Below the pieces are notes generated by a model, which made no database searches, was not told where the DNA came from, and saw nothing but the letters and a program-made list of their open reading frames with translations. DNA of 64,000 bases from Pyrinomonadaceae bacterium (GTDB taxonomy: Bacteria > Acidobacteriota > Blastocatellia > Pyrinomonadales > Pyrinomonadaceae), in NCBI GenBank assembly GCA_017983495.1, contig JAGOBH010000002.1, forward strand, positions 434,001 through 498,000, written 5' to 3'. A program made the position numbers and the translations under genes. Shown one piece after another: positions 47,552 to 56,630 of the stretch (positions within the stretch are counted from its first letter, which is position 1; each line of letters begins with the position of its first letter).

Positions 47552-49045
47552 ATGGAATCTGCTCTACTGATTATAAGGCTGGTACTTGCTGGCGTGTTTG
47601 GGGTTGCCGGAATCGCGAAGTTATTTGATCGCGATGGGTCAAGGCGTTCCGCCGTAGATTTTGGGGTACCGGTTGCCGCCGCCGTAGTTTTTGCTATAGC
47701 CCTGCCAATCCTCGAGATATTGATCGCGTTATCTCTCGTGTTTGTCCAAGTGTCCTGGTTCGGAGCATTAGGTTCCGCCGCACTTTTAGCTTGTTTTTCG
47801 ATCGGGATGCTTGTCCGAATGGCAAAAGGTGAGGCTCCTGACTGTCATTGCTTCGGCCAACTCCATGGTGAACCTGTTAGCGTAAAGAGCCTCGTCAGAA
47901 ATGTCGTACTTTTTATTCTTACGTTGATATTGGTCGTTTTTGGACGGGCGGAACAGGGCATCGATCTTACTCAAATGGACTCAGGATTATTTCAAACACT
48001 AACCGCACTCATCGGATTTGGATTTTTGACCGCGATCATCGTGTTTTTAGCGAAGCTGTCAGCCCAACAGCGCGAGGTACTCACCCGGTTAGAAATGCTT
48101 GAGGTGTTAGGCCGGGACGGCGGCACCGTCAAACGTGACGAAGCTGGCAGCCCGCATGATGGCCTTCCGATTGGAGCATTTTTGCCAAGTTTTGCACTCC
48201 GCAATGATGGCGACGAACTTGTTATGACCGACACGATCGGGATCGGCCGACCGGCATTGCTCTTTTTTGTTAGCCCATCGTGTACGCCATGTAAGGCAGT
48301 GGTCCCAAAGATCAACGAGTGGGCCGACGAATTGAGGGAAATACTCGACGTCATTTATGTAAGCTCGGGTTCGGTTGAGGACAACAAAGCGGTATTTGGT
48401 GAGAGCGGACAGCGAACATTTCTCAGACAGAATACCCGTGAGTTTGCCGACGCAATGAATGCTAAATGGACGCCGTCGGCTGTATTCGTGGATAGGAATG
48501 GAAAGATCGCAAGTCATGTCGCCGCCGGTGACAACGCCATCGCGGAGCTAGTCGAAATGGTCCGCTCGGCCGATGTTGAGGAACCTTTCGTGCACTTCAC
48601 CCTTGTAAACGGCCCGAACGCACATAGTCATTTCGAAGTGGGATCCGAAGTACCCGACTTTGAAATAAAGTCGATCGACGGTGAAACCGTTTCAAAGTCG
48701 GGCCTGGGTGGCCAGAATGCGCTTATTACATTTTGGAGTCCAACATGCCCTCATTGTAAGCATATAGCCGAAGAGCTTCGTTCTTGGGACAGCAGTAAGG
48801 GAGATGATGAACCAAGACTTGTTTTGTTCTCAGACGGCGAGGTCGAAGTTCATAGGGAATTGGGTATTAAGTCGCCGATCGTGATCGATAAGGATTACAC
48901 GATCGCCGGAAAGATCGGCATGCATGGAACGCCATCAGCGATCTTGATCGACGAGCACGGCAGATATGCATCCGAGATCGCGATCGGTGCCCCAAATATT
49001 TGGGCCCTACTGGGACGAAAAGTGGAACGCAACTCAGCGAAATAG
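47552..49045 (+). CDS. MauE-like membrane domain fused to two thioredoxin-like domains
   Basis: 497 residues from the ATG at 47552 (a TTG two codons earlier is less likely). Residues 1-165 form four or five membrane helices of the MauE/DoxX type with the C98-H-C100-F-G loop motif of MauE. Two TlpA/redoxin domains follow: the first with C244-T-P-C247 in VSPSCTPCK and the second with C399-P-H-C402 in WSPTCPHCK. MauE is needed for disulfide formation in methylamine dehydrogenase; here the fusion suggests a self-contained membrane thiol-redox relay. It sits between der and tgt, whose ATG directly follows this stop. Function is inferred. Confidence 0.85.
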   Translation: MESALLIIRLVLAGVFGVAGIAKLFDRDGSRRSAVDFGVPVAAAVVFAIALPILEILIALSLVFVQVSWFGALGSAALLACFSIGMLVRMAKGEAPDCHCFGQLHGEPVSVKSLVRNVVLFILTLILVVFGRAEQGIDLTQMDSGLFQTLTALIGFGFLTAIIVFLAKLSAQQREVLTRLEMLEVLGRDGGTVKRDEAGSPHDGLPIGAFLPSFALRNDGDELVMTDTIGIGRPALLFFVSPSCTPCKAVVPKINEWADELREILDVIYVSSGSVEDNKAVFGESGQRTFLRQNTREFADAMNAKWTPSAVFVDRNGKIASHVAAGDNAIAELVEMVRSADVEEPFVHFTLVNGPNAHSHFEVGSEVPDFEIKSIDGETVSKSGLGGQNALITFWSPTCPHCKHIAEELRSWDSSKGDDEPRLVLFSDGEVEVHRELGIKSPIVIDKDYTIAGKIGMHGTPSAILIDEHGRYASEIAIGAPNIWALLGRKVERNSAK

Positions 49046-50227
49046 ATGTTGAAACCGATAGATTGGCAAGTAACCTCGACCGATGGTGAGGCTCGAACGG
49101 GAATTTTGCGAACAAGGCGTTCAGAAATTGAAACGCCTGTTTTTATGCCCGTTGGCACACAAGGAGCCGTCAAGGGCGTGCGTTTCGAATGGCTTGAGGA
49201 TGAGATGGATGCTCGGATCATCCTCGGAAACACTTACCATCTTTTTCTTCGTCCGGGAATGGAGACGATGAAAGACATGGGAGGGCTGCACAAATTCTCA
49301 TCTTGGAATCGGTCGTTGCTCACAGATTCCGGTGGGTTTCAGGTATTCTCACTTTCCGATCTTAGGAAGTTGACTGAGGATGGTGTGGAATTTCGTTCGC
49401 ATCTTGACGGCAGCAAACATTTTCTTTCGCCCGAGGTCTCGATGGAGATCCAGGCGACGCTTGGCTCGGAGATCGTTATGGTCTTCGACGAATGTCCGCC
49501 CGGTGATGCCGGACACGAAGCTACAAGAAGCAGTCTTGAAATGACTGCAAGGTGGGCACTTCGATCAAAGGATCGGTTTGAAGAGTTACAAGACAAAGGG
49601 GCGGATCTAGGACACAGATCGTCTGACGGATTGAGCGGTGATCAGGCCCTTTTTGGCATTGTGCAAGGAGCGGGACACCTTGATCTTCGAAGCGAAAGCT
49701 TGGATCGTACGGTTAATATAGGTTTTGACGGTTACGCCATTGGCGGGCTGAGTGTGGGCGAAGAAAAGTCGGTAATGTATAGCGTGCTCGACCATCTAGC
49801 ACCAAAAATGCCAAAAGATGCCCCACGTTATCTGATGGGCGTGGGTACGCCCGAGGACCTGCTCGAAGCGGTCAGTTGCGGCGTCGATATGTTTGATTGC
49901 GTTATTCCGACACGAAACGGACGCACTGGCAGCGCGTTTACCTCCCGTGGAAAATTGAATATACGAAATGCAAAGTTTGCCCGCGATGATCGTCCTCTTG
50001 ATCCCGAGTGCAGTTGTTCCGTGTGTCGCCGATACTCATTGGGATATCTGCGGCATTTGTATCAGGTTGGCGAGATGAACGCACCGATATTGATCTCACA
50101 TCACAACCTTGCGTTCTTTCTCGAAACCATGAAAAAGGCGCGCGTGGCGATCAAAGCGGGCGAGTTTGATCGATTTCGGCGTGAGTTTTTGACCCAGTTG
50201 GCAGAAAACGAACCCGAGTGCGTTTGA
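49046..50227 (+). CDS. tgt: tRNA-guanine transglycosylase
   Basis: 393 residues, starting at the base after the previous stop. Tgt exchanges G34 for preQ1 in tRNAs with GUN anticodons on the way to queuosine. Family motifs are present: DSGGFQVFSL near 96, GYAIGGLSVGE near 235, the catalytic region DMFDCVIPTRNGRTG near 285, and the zinc site C-x-C-x2-C with a downstream His in ISHHN. Slightly longer than usual at the C-terminus. Next to yajC-secD-secF, a gene order common in bacteria. Confidence 0.97.
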   Translation: MLKPIDWQVTSTDGEARTGILRTRRSEIETPVFMPVGTQGAVKGVRFEWLEDEMDARIILGNTYHLFLRPGMETMKDMGGLHKFSSWNRSLLTDSGGFQVFSLSDLRKLTEDGVEFRSHLDGSKHFLSPEVSMEIQATLGSEIVMVFDECPPGDAGHEATRSSLEMTARWALRSKDRFEELQDKGADLGHRSSDGLSGDQALFGIVQGAGHLDLRSESLDRTVNIGFDGYAIGGLSVGEEKSVMYSVLDHLAPKMPKDAPRYLMGVGTPEDLLEAVSCGVDMFDCVIPTRNGRTGSAFTSRGKLNIRNAKFARDDRPLDPECSCSVCRRYSLGYLRHLYQVGEMNAPILISHHNLAFFLETMKKARVAIKAGEFDRFRREFLTQLAENEPECV

Positions 50228-50281
50228 TAATGTCTCGTCAAATGTATATCATTGCATTTTTGTCTTTAGGCAGTATAAACA

Positions 50282-50584
50282 ATGAACAATCTAGCGCTCT
50301 TTTTTCAAGATGCCGGCGGTGGTGGTAGTATCCTTTGGACGCTCCTCCCGTTCGTCTTTATCTTTGGTATCTTTTACTTTCTCGTGATCTTGCCGCAGAA
50401 AAAGCAGAAGCAGCAGCTGCAGGACATGGTCGCTCAATTAAAGATCAACGATGAGGTCGTCACGAACGGCGGAATCATCGGCAAGGTCAAGGAGATCAAG
50501 GAAACGAGTTTTATCATCCAAAGTGCTGAGAAATCGTTTTTAGAAGTTGGCAAGAGTGCGGTTGTCGGCAAAAAAGCCGAATAA
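50282..50584 (+). CDS. yajC: Sec translocon accessory protein YajC
   Basis: 100 residues. One membrane helix (about 19-37, LPFVFIFGIFYFLVILP) is followed by a small cytoplasmic domain with QKKQKQQLQDMVAQL and the family motif GDEVVTNGGI-like (NDEVVTNGGIIGKV). YajC joins SecD and SecF in the holo-translocon. It is 25 bases before secD. Confidence 0.95.
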   Translation: MNNLALFFQDAGGGGSILWTLLPFVFIFGIFYFLVILPQKKQKQQLQDMVAQLKINDEVVTNGGIIGKVKEIKETSFIIQSAEKSFLEVGKSAVVGKKAE

Positions 50585-50609
50585 AATCCAGCAGTATCCG
50601 AATTTTGTA

Positions 50610-52301
50610 ATGAAGAACAAAGGTTTGTTGATTAGAACAATCATCATCGTCGCGATCACGATCGCGGGATTTTACCTCGTATTTGGGCCCCGCCGGACAC
50701 CGACGCAGGCTGACTTTACCTGGACCGGGATAAAAGCCAATCTTGCCGAGAACATTAATCTCGGACTCGATCTGAAGGGCGGATCTCATCTCGTGATGCG
50801 GGTCAAGACTGACGATTACCTCAAGACCCTTACTGAAAATAACGCTCAGGCTGCTCTTACTACCGCACAGGACGCCAAGCTTCCGGTTACCGGTAACGCC
50901 ATAAAGGCCGAGAACGGTAATTACTCGGTGACTCTGAATGTTTCGGATGGAACACAAAGTCAGGCTATTCTCGAAGAGGTAAAAAAGAAAGTTGATTTTT
51001 CAGCCTGGAACCAAAGTACCAGCGGGAACGATATCGTTTGGTCACTGCCGGCTCAGGCTCAAGAATTGTTGAAGCGTCAGGCCGTGGAACAGGCTCTGAA
51101 GATCATCGAAAGCCGTATTAACGCTTTTGGTGTCAAAGAACCTACTCTTCAAAGGCACGGAGCTGAGTCATCAGGCCAGATACTGCTGCAGATGCCCGGT
51201 GTCGATGACCCGGAACGTGTCAAAAAACTGATCGGAGCCGAATCTAATCTTTCGCTGGCCAAACTGGTCAGCCCGCCAAACCCTTCGCCAGTACAAACGT
51301 ACCCGACGAAAGAGGCAGCTTTGCAGACGATCGGTGGCCAGGAAACGGCGACACGCAAAGTTTATCCGTATGCTGAACGGGACGAACCCTCCGGAGCAGC
51401 ATCGAATACAGCGGACCCTGCAAAGGCACCGACGCGTTTTGTAGTGGTCGAGTATCCTTCGGTCGTTGACGGCAGCGAACTCCGTGAGGCGAACGCCGTT
51501 TCCCGAACGGGCAGCGAAGGCGACTATCAGATCTCGTTTTCATTTAAGCCCGCCGGAGCTCAGAAATTTGGCGAATGGACCGGAAAGAACATCAACAATT
51601 ACATGGCCGTTGTGCTCAACGGCGAGGTCAAATCGGCCGCGTTTATCAAATCTCAGATCTTTGATTCCGGCGAGATCTCAGGAAAATTTACCAAGACCTC
51701 AGCTGAAGATCTTGCCTTGACACTGAAATCGGGTGCGTTACCTGCAAAAATTGAGTATCAGGAAGAGCGAACTGTCGGACCGAGCCTCGGTGCTGATTCG
51801 ATCAAATCAGGCGTTGAGGCGTCGTTGGGCGGCGTTATTTTCGTGATCATCTTCATGCTCGTCTATTACCGGGGATCTGGTGTCAACGCTGTAGTCGCGC
51901 TTTTGATGAATCTGTTGCTGACAATGGCTGCATTGATCACGATCAAGTCGACACTAACTCTTCCTGGTATAGCCGGACTTATTCTCGGCATCGGTATGGC
52001 GGTCGACTCCAATGTTCTAATTTTCGAACGCATTCGAGAAGAACTTCGTGAAGGCAAGTCAGTACCTGATGCGATCTCAATGGGATTTGATCGTGCATTT
52101 ATCACCATCATCGACACGCACGTCACTACTATTATCTCATCGGTGATCTTGTATCTCTATGGTTCCGGCCCTATCCGCGGATTTGCCGTTACGCTCGTCC
52201 TTGGTCTTCTGATCAACTTATTCTCGGCGGTGTTTGTTTCGAGGACCATTTTTATGTGGATCCTGGCTCGCAACCCCAAAATGGAGAAGCTTAGTATTTA
52301 A
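50610..52301 (+). CDS. secD: Protein translocase subunit SecD
   Basis: 563 residues from the ATG at 50610; the frame extends into yajC but no earlier start fits. One N-terminal helix (about 6-24) is followed by the motif NLGLDLKGGSHLVMRV, a large periplasmic P1 domain with Pro/Ala-rich insertion (about 215-280), and five C-terminal helices with the RND-type motif GMAVDSNVLIFERIREE. SecD uses the proton gradient to pull proteins through the Sec channel. secF follows after 36 bases. Confidence 0.97.
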   Translation: MKNKGLLIRTIIIVAITIAGFYLVFGPRRTPTQADFTWTGIKANLAENINLGLDLKGGSHLVMRVKTDDYLKTLTENNAQAALTTAQDAKLPVTGNAIKAENGNYSVTLNVSDGTQSQAILEEVKKKVDFSAWNQSTSGNDIVWSLPAQAQELLKRQAVEQALKIIESRINAFGVKEPTLQRHGAESSGQILLQMPGVDDPERVKKLIGAESNLSLAKLVSPPNPSPVQTYPTKEAALQTIGGQETATRKVYPYAERDEPSGAASNTADPAKAPTRFVVVEYPSVVDGSELREANAVSRTGSEGDYQISFSFKPAGAQKFGEWTGKNINNYMAVVLNGEVKSAAFIKSQIFDSGEISGKFTKTSAEDLALTLKSGALPAKIEYQEERTVGPSLGADSIKSGVEASLGGVIFVIIFMLVYYRGSGVNAVVALLMNLLLTMAALITIKSTLTLPGIAGLILGIGMAVDSNVLIFERIREELREGKSVPDAISMGFDRAFITIIDTHVTTIISSVILYLYGSGPIRGFAVTLVLGLLINLFSAVFVSRTIFMWILARNPKMEKLSI

Positions 52302-52337
52302 TCGAATGCCGGTAGTTAAAACCCCGGCAAATTAAAG

Positions 52338-53441
52338 ATGTTAGAAATTTTCAAGAATATCAATGTGGATTGGATGGGCTTACGTAAGCCGCTGATCTTT
52401 GTGTCGATTCTAATTTTGCTTGCCGGACTTTTGTCGGCGATCGGCCGTCAGATAACCCCGGGCGGAACCGATGCTTTTAACCTGGGCGTCGACTTTCAGG
52501 GCGGCACGGTAATTACTGCAAAGTTTCGTAATAAGCCGACAGAAGACGAGATCCGCAACGCACTGCAAGGTCAGGGTGTGAACGACGCCGTGATCCAGTC
52601 TTCAATAGACAAGCAGGATGAAGTTTTGATCAAAGTGCCGCTCTTTGAGTCGAGCACTGAGAATAAGCCCGCCGTCGAGGCCGACCCGAATGCTCAGGAT
52701 CAAAACTCGCAGGTGAATGTAGGTCGTGCGACCGTCAAGAAGGCTCTGGATACCTTTGGAAAGGAGACAGAGGGTGGAAAACGTCTTGCCGACGACGAGT
52801 CTTCTGTTTATCAAATCGTAGGAACGGACTCGGTCGGACCGGTCGCCGGTGCTCAGCTTCGCAATCAGGCTGTCATCGCGACATTGCTCGGTCTGCTCGG
52901 TATATTGCTGTTCATCGCGTTCCGATACGACTGGACTTACGCTGCGGGCGCTGTTATCGCAGTTTTTCACGACGTGTTGATCACGTTAGCGTTCTTTTCG
53001 GTTTTCCAGTGGGAAGTCAGTCTGACGGTGTTAGCCGCACTTCTGACACTGGTGGGATTCTCGGTAAACGACTCGATCGTAATCTTCGACCGTATTCGCG
53101 AGAATATTACTCTTCACCGCAATAAATCCATCTATATTTTGACCAATGATTCGATCAACCAGACAATGTCGCGGACGATCGTGACAAACGGGCTGGTGTT
53201 CTTGTCAATTCTCGCACTTGTGCTCTTTGGAGGTGAGGTCCTGCGTGGTTTCTCATTAGCCCTTTTCGTAGGTTCTATAACAGGTACGTATTCGACTATC
53301 GCCATCGCCAGCCCGATCGCCATCTGGTGGCAGGGCAAGATCGGATCGGCAAAGGTGAAAGAAGTGCTTGTGCCGCAGATGGGCGAAAAAATGGCTTCAG
53401 CGTCGCGACGTTCGGTCACGCGCCGGCCTGTCACTAAGTAA
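52338..53441 (+). CDS. secF: Protein translocase subunit SecF
   Basis: 367 residues. N-terminal helix (about 16-36), NLGVDFQGGTVITAKF, a periplasmic domain, then five helices with VGFSVNDSIVIFDRIREN and SINQTMSRTIVTNG. A polar insertion with Asn/Gln near 105-125 is longer than in many homologues. Ends the der-secF run, followed by a terminator. Confidence 0.97.
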   Translation: MLEIFKNINVDWMGLRKPLIFVSILILLAGLLSAIGRQITPGGTDAFNLGVDFQGGTVITAKFRNKPTEDEIRNALQGQGVNDAVIQSSIDKQDEVLIKVPLFESSTENKPAVEADPNAQDQNSQVNVGRATVKKALDTFGKETEGGKRLADDESSVYQIVGTDSVGPVAGAQLRNQAVIATLLGLLGILLFIAFRYDWTYAAGAVIAVFHDVLITLAFFSVFQWEVSLTVLAALLTLVGFSVNDSIVIFDRIRENITLHRNKSIYILTNDSINQTMSRTIVTNGLVFLSILALVLFGGEVLRGFSLALFVGSITGTYSTIAIASPIAIWWQGKIGSAKVKEVLVPQMGEKMASASRRSVTRRPVTK

Positions 53442-53452
53442 AGTTTTGTAAA

Positions 53453-53520
53453 GTCCGGCCGTCTCCCGCGGTGCAAAATGCTGATACGTTTCGGCAGTTG
53501 AGAGATGGCCGGATTTTCTT
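53453..53520 (+). terminator. Terminator after secF
   Basis: GTCCGGCCGTCTC pairs with GAGATGGCCGGAT (wobbles allowed) across a 36-base loop that may fold further, then TTTTCTTTT. Confidence 0.8.
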
Positions 53521-53522
53521 TT

Positions 53523-53868
53523 GAAAAAAGATCGTTTTTGACCGCAAAGTCGTTGGTTATTCTTGACTTTCAATGTCTAAACTTTTAGACTTCATTTCGT
53601 TGCTGGTCAATTTAATGTTCGTGTCTGCATTTTTCCGTATTCGTTTATCGAATTAGGAGCGGAAGTGGTAGAACTTTTGCACGTTTGACCCGCAAAAGTC
53701 ACAGTGTCCCTCACTTGATGAAACGAATCAGAATCCACGGAAATTGTAGAGTCCCTTGTTGGTATCGTTCTCGAACTGTAACGGTTACAACTTGGGTATC
53801 GGTATATAACATCTAAGGTAATTGTAAGGTTTCGTAACCCTTGACCTAACATTTGGCACCGGAAAAAG
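53523..53868. other. Upstream region of the TonB operon
   Basis: About 350 bases with no convincing gene. It holds the 13-base palindrome at 53777 and a second short inverted repeat (GGTT/AACC near 53830) before the ribosome site GGGAGG. No known riboswitch fold was recognised. Confidence 0.5.
53777..53789. promoter_or_regulatory. Candidate operator upstream of tonB
   Basis: TGTAAC-G-GTTACA is a perfect odd-centred palindrome about 90 bases before the tonB start, followed by TATAAC, a possible -10 element. The binding protein is unknown, and chance cannot be excluded. Confidence 0.35.
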
Positions 53869-53880
53869 GGAGGAAGTAAA

Positions 53881-54690
53881 ATGCTTGATCAATTAGTTGA
53901 ATCTAAAAGCAATTCGCAGGAAAACAAGAGACGCAGCGAGTTTCTGCTGGTAACTCTTTTCGTTGCGATAACGGTACTGCTTAGTGCCTGGACGTATAGT
54001 CTTTTCGCAAAAGACTACGGTATGGGGTCTGGTGACCTTGAGCTCTCAACGCTCGTCGCGCCGCCGCCGCCTGCCGAAGAGCCCGAGCCCGAGCCGGAGA
54101 AGCAGCCGGAAAAGAAACAGCAAGAGCCTGATGTGGACGTTCGTAAAGAGCTGATCCAAAACATCAATGCTACCCCGAAGATCCCGGACCAGATCAGCAC
54201 TCAGAAGAGTAACATTCCGCAGATGCGTGAAGACCGTCTGACGAAGATCGGCACCACCAACTCGGATACCGGTGCTCGTGTCGATCCGGGCAGTGCACGC
54301 GTGGTTGACACTGGCGGCACACAGGGAATTTCGACCGGTACCGGTACCGCTCCGAGCGGAGACGACGAAGACGCCCCACCGCCGCCTAAGGCGACGCCAA
54401 AGCCTGCTCCGAAAACAGTTTCGGGTGGTGTTTTGAACGGAAAGGCGACTAGCCTGCCGAAACCGGCGTATCCGCCGGCAGCAAAGGCGGTTCGTGCCAG
54501 TGGTGCTGTCAGCGTACAGGTTTTGATCGATGAGTCAGGACGAGTAGTCTCGGCAAGTGCTGTCAGCGGGCATCCGTTGCTTCGTAGTGCTGCTGAGGGT
54601 GCCGCCCGTGGTGCTCGTTTCAGTCCGACCCTCCTTTCCGGCCAGGCCGTTAAGGTTTCGGGTGTGATCACATATAACTTTGTTCCGTAA
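53881..54690 (+). CDS. tonB: Energy transducer TonB
   Basis: 269 residues; strong ribosome site GGGAGG. A cytoplasmic stub, one membrane helix (about 22-43), a Pro/Glu/Lys-rich spacer (about 60-85), a second Pro-rich stretch near 163-178 and a C-terminal TonB domain (about 188-269; YPPAAKAVRASGAVSVQV, ITYNFVP). TonB spans the periplasm and passes inner-membrane energy to outer-membrane receptors. First gene of tonB-exbB-exbD-exbD-lipoprotein. Confidence 0.93.
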   Translation: MLDQLVESKSNSQENKRRSEFLLVTLFVAITVLLSAWTYSLFAKDYGMGSGDLELSTLVAPPPPAEEPEPEPEKQPEKKQQEPDVDVRKELIQNINATPKIPDQISTQKSNIPQMREDRLTKIGTTNSDTGARVDPGSARVVDTGGTQGISTGTGTAPSGDDEDAPPPPKATPKPAPKTVSGGVLNGKATSLPKPAYPPAAKAVRASGAVSVQVLIDESGRVVSASAVSGHPLLRSAAEGAARGARFSPTLLSGQAVKVSGVITYNFVP

Positions 54691-54798
54691 TTGGACGTAT
54701 TAGATCCGCAGGGCGGCAACTGCGAAGGAGCCGCCCCGCAAATGACCAAATTAATTGCAATCAATTAAATTCTTTTTGATTTCTTTGGAGGAAAAATC

Positions 54799-55548
54799 AT
54801 GACATTTCTTGGCAGCCTGGTCGCAACCGACTTTTCGGGCTTTTTCTTACTCTTTACCGGCGAGGGCGTCTCGTTTGGTATCTACGATATCGCAAAGAGC
54901 CTGACGATTCCGGGTTGGGGCGTTATCATCACGCTTCTTATCCAGTCGGTCTACATGATCGCGGTCGGCATCGAACGCTGGTTGACCTATAACAAGGCAA
55001 AACAGCAGTCACGCCAGTATGCTCCGAAAGTTGCTCAGGCACTTAAGAACAGCAATATTGACGAAGCGATCAACATCAGCGACAAGCACAAAGATTCGCA
55101 CCTCGCGATGGTTGTTTCGTCCGGCTTGAAGGAATTTGCCGCACACCAGGGTAATACCGACATCTCGGCTGACGAAATGGAAGCTTCGAAGCGTGCTCTC
55201 GAGCGTGCAATTGCCGTTAAGACCGCCGAACTCAAGCGTGGACTATCCGGTCTTGCTACTGTCGGTTCGACCGCTCCGTTCGTCGGACTGTTCGGAACCG
55301 TCGTTGGTATCATCGGTGCTTTCCAGGCCCTGAAGACAAACGAGTCGGCCGGTATCGGAGCCGTCGGTGGTGCTATCGCTGAAGCTCTCGTTGCTACCGC
55401 TTTCGGTATTCTCGTAGCTATTCCGGCTGTGTGGCTGTTCAACTATTTCACCAACAAAGTTACAAGCTTTAGCGTGGAAATGGAGAACTCAGCTTCGGAG
55501 TTGGTTGATTACTTTATCAAACAGCGTGCAAAGAGCCTCCGCGGCTAA
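54799..55548 (+). CDS. exbB: ExbB/TolQ/MotA-family proton channel subunit
   Basis: 249 residues; GGAGG 9 bases before the ATG. Three membrane helices (about 33-55, 155-180, 195-220) and the family pattern GLSGLATVGSTAPFVGLFGTVVGI. Forms the pentameric channel around ExbD that powers TonB. 108 bases follow tonB without a terminator, so it is in the same unit. Confidence 0.95.
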   Translation: MTFLGSLVATDFSGFFLLFTGEGVSFGIYDIAKSLTIPGWGVIITLLIQSVYMIAVGIERWLTYNKAKQQSRQYAPKVAQALKNSNIDEAINISDKHKDSHLAMVVSSGLKEFAAHQGNTDISADEMEASKRALERAIAVKTAELKRGLSGLATVGSTAPFVGLFGTVVGIIGAFQALKTNESAGIGAVGGAIAEALVATAFGILVAIPAVWLFNYFTNKVTSFSVEMENSASELVDYFIKQRAKSLRG

Positions 55549-55589
55549 TGGCAGTCATTTGGTTTTAACCGTTTAGGAGAATTACTGCT

Positions 55590-56030
55590 ATGGGTGCACA
55601 AGTGGGCGGAGCCCAGGAATACAACTCAGATATCAACGTCACACCGATGGTTGATGTCATGTTGGTGCTCTTGATCATCTTTATGATCGTTACGCCGCTG
55701 CTTCAACAGGGTGTGTCGGTCAACTTGCCTCGCGATATGATCAGTCCGGATACGGACGCTGATATCGCAAAGGATACGTCGGTCATTATTGCGATTCCCG
55801 ATAATAATAACTTTTATATCGGAAAGGAGCAGTACCCGATCGATGCCCTTGGTGACGTGATCAAAAAGCGTATGGAAGGCAAAACGCCTGAAAAACGCAT
55901 TGTCTATATCAAGAGTGGTGTCGATGTCGAATATGGCCGTGTAGTACAGGCTATCGACACGATCCGCAAACAGGACATTGATAAGATCGGACTGGTCGCT
56001 GACAAGAAAAAGGACCAGAAGAAACAGTAA
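55590..56030 (+). CDS. exbD: ExbD/TolR-family protein, first copy
   Basis: 146 residues; TTTAGGAG before the ATG. N-terminal NSDINVTPMVDVMLVLLIIF holds the membrane helix with the proton-carrying Asp, followed by a periplasmic domain ending in Lys/Gln-rich residues. Partner of ExbB. Confidence 0.94.
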   Translation: MGAQVGGAQEYNSDINVTPMVDVMLVLLIIFMIVTPLLQQGVSVNLPRDMISPDTDADIAKDTSVIIAIPDNNNFYIGKEQYPIDALGDVIKKRMEGKTPEKRIVYIKSGVDVEYGRVVQAIDTIRKQDIDKIGLVADKKKDQKKQ

Positions 56031-56078
56031 GCTCTTGATCACCCCTAACAGGGGACGTATCGGAGGGATGATAAAGAT

Positions 56079-56552
56079 ATGGGAATGTCAACTGGCGGCT
56101 CTGGTGAAGCAACGCCGCAAATTAACGTAACGCCTTTGATCGACGTTTTGTTGGTTCTTTTGATCATCTTTATGGTGATCACCCCGCTGAAGCCGGCCCG
56201 TTTTGAGGCTAAGGTTCCGGCGGAGCCAAAAAATGAACCGCAAGCCAATGTTAAGCCTAACCCGCTGACGCTGGTGGTCGCTATCAACAAGGACACGAAA
56301 GCTGTGACCCTCAATAACGACACGTTTGGTGATGTCTCGGATACCGAAAAACTCGGTGACAAGCTCCGGGAGATATTCAAACAGCGTGAGGATAACGGTG
56401 TGCTTCGCGAAGGCACGAATGAGGTCGAAAAGACCCTGTTTATAAAATCGCCGAAGACCGTGCGTTATGGCGACGTGGTCAAGGTCATCGATGCTGCGAA
56501 AGCGGCCGGTGCCTCGCCGATCGGGCTGCAGATCGATGATTTAACGGATTAA
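56079..56552 (+). CDS. exbD: ExbD/TolR-family protein, second copy
   Basis: 157 residues; GGAGGG about 12 bases before the ATG. PQINVTPLIDVLLVLLIIF again contains the essential Asp in the membrane helix. The periplasmic part differs clearly from the first copy, with a long acidic/basic stretch near 85-110. Two different ExbD proteins may form a mixed dimer in one ExbB channel or two channel types; this is inference. Confidence 0.93.
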   Translation: MGMSTGGSGEATPQINVTPLIDVLLVLLIIFMVITPLKPARFEAKVPAEPKNEPQANVKPNPLTLVVAINKDTKAVTLNNDTFGDVSDTEKLGDKLREIFKQREDNGVLREGTNEVEKTLFIKSPKTVRYGDVVKVIDAAKAAGASPIGLQIDDLTD

Positions 56553-56630
56553 TTTTGTTTGATGATTTGTCGGGGGTGGCGGCGAAAGCCCACTCCCCGG
56601 CAGTTGTCAGACGGTGAATGGAGTCAAAAG

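Noticed and set aside
53523-53868. Riboswitch or small gene before tonB
   Set aside because: No known aptamer core was recognised and the short frames there have no ribosome site or domain.
54201-54764. 187-codon minus-strand frame opposite tonB
   Set aside because: Mirror of Pro/Ala-rich TonB codons; no domain or ribosome site.
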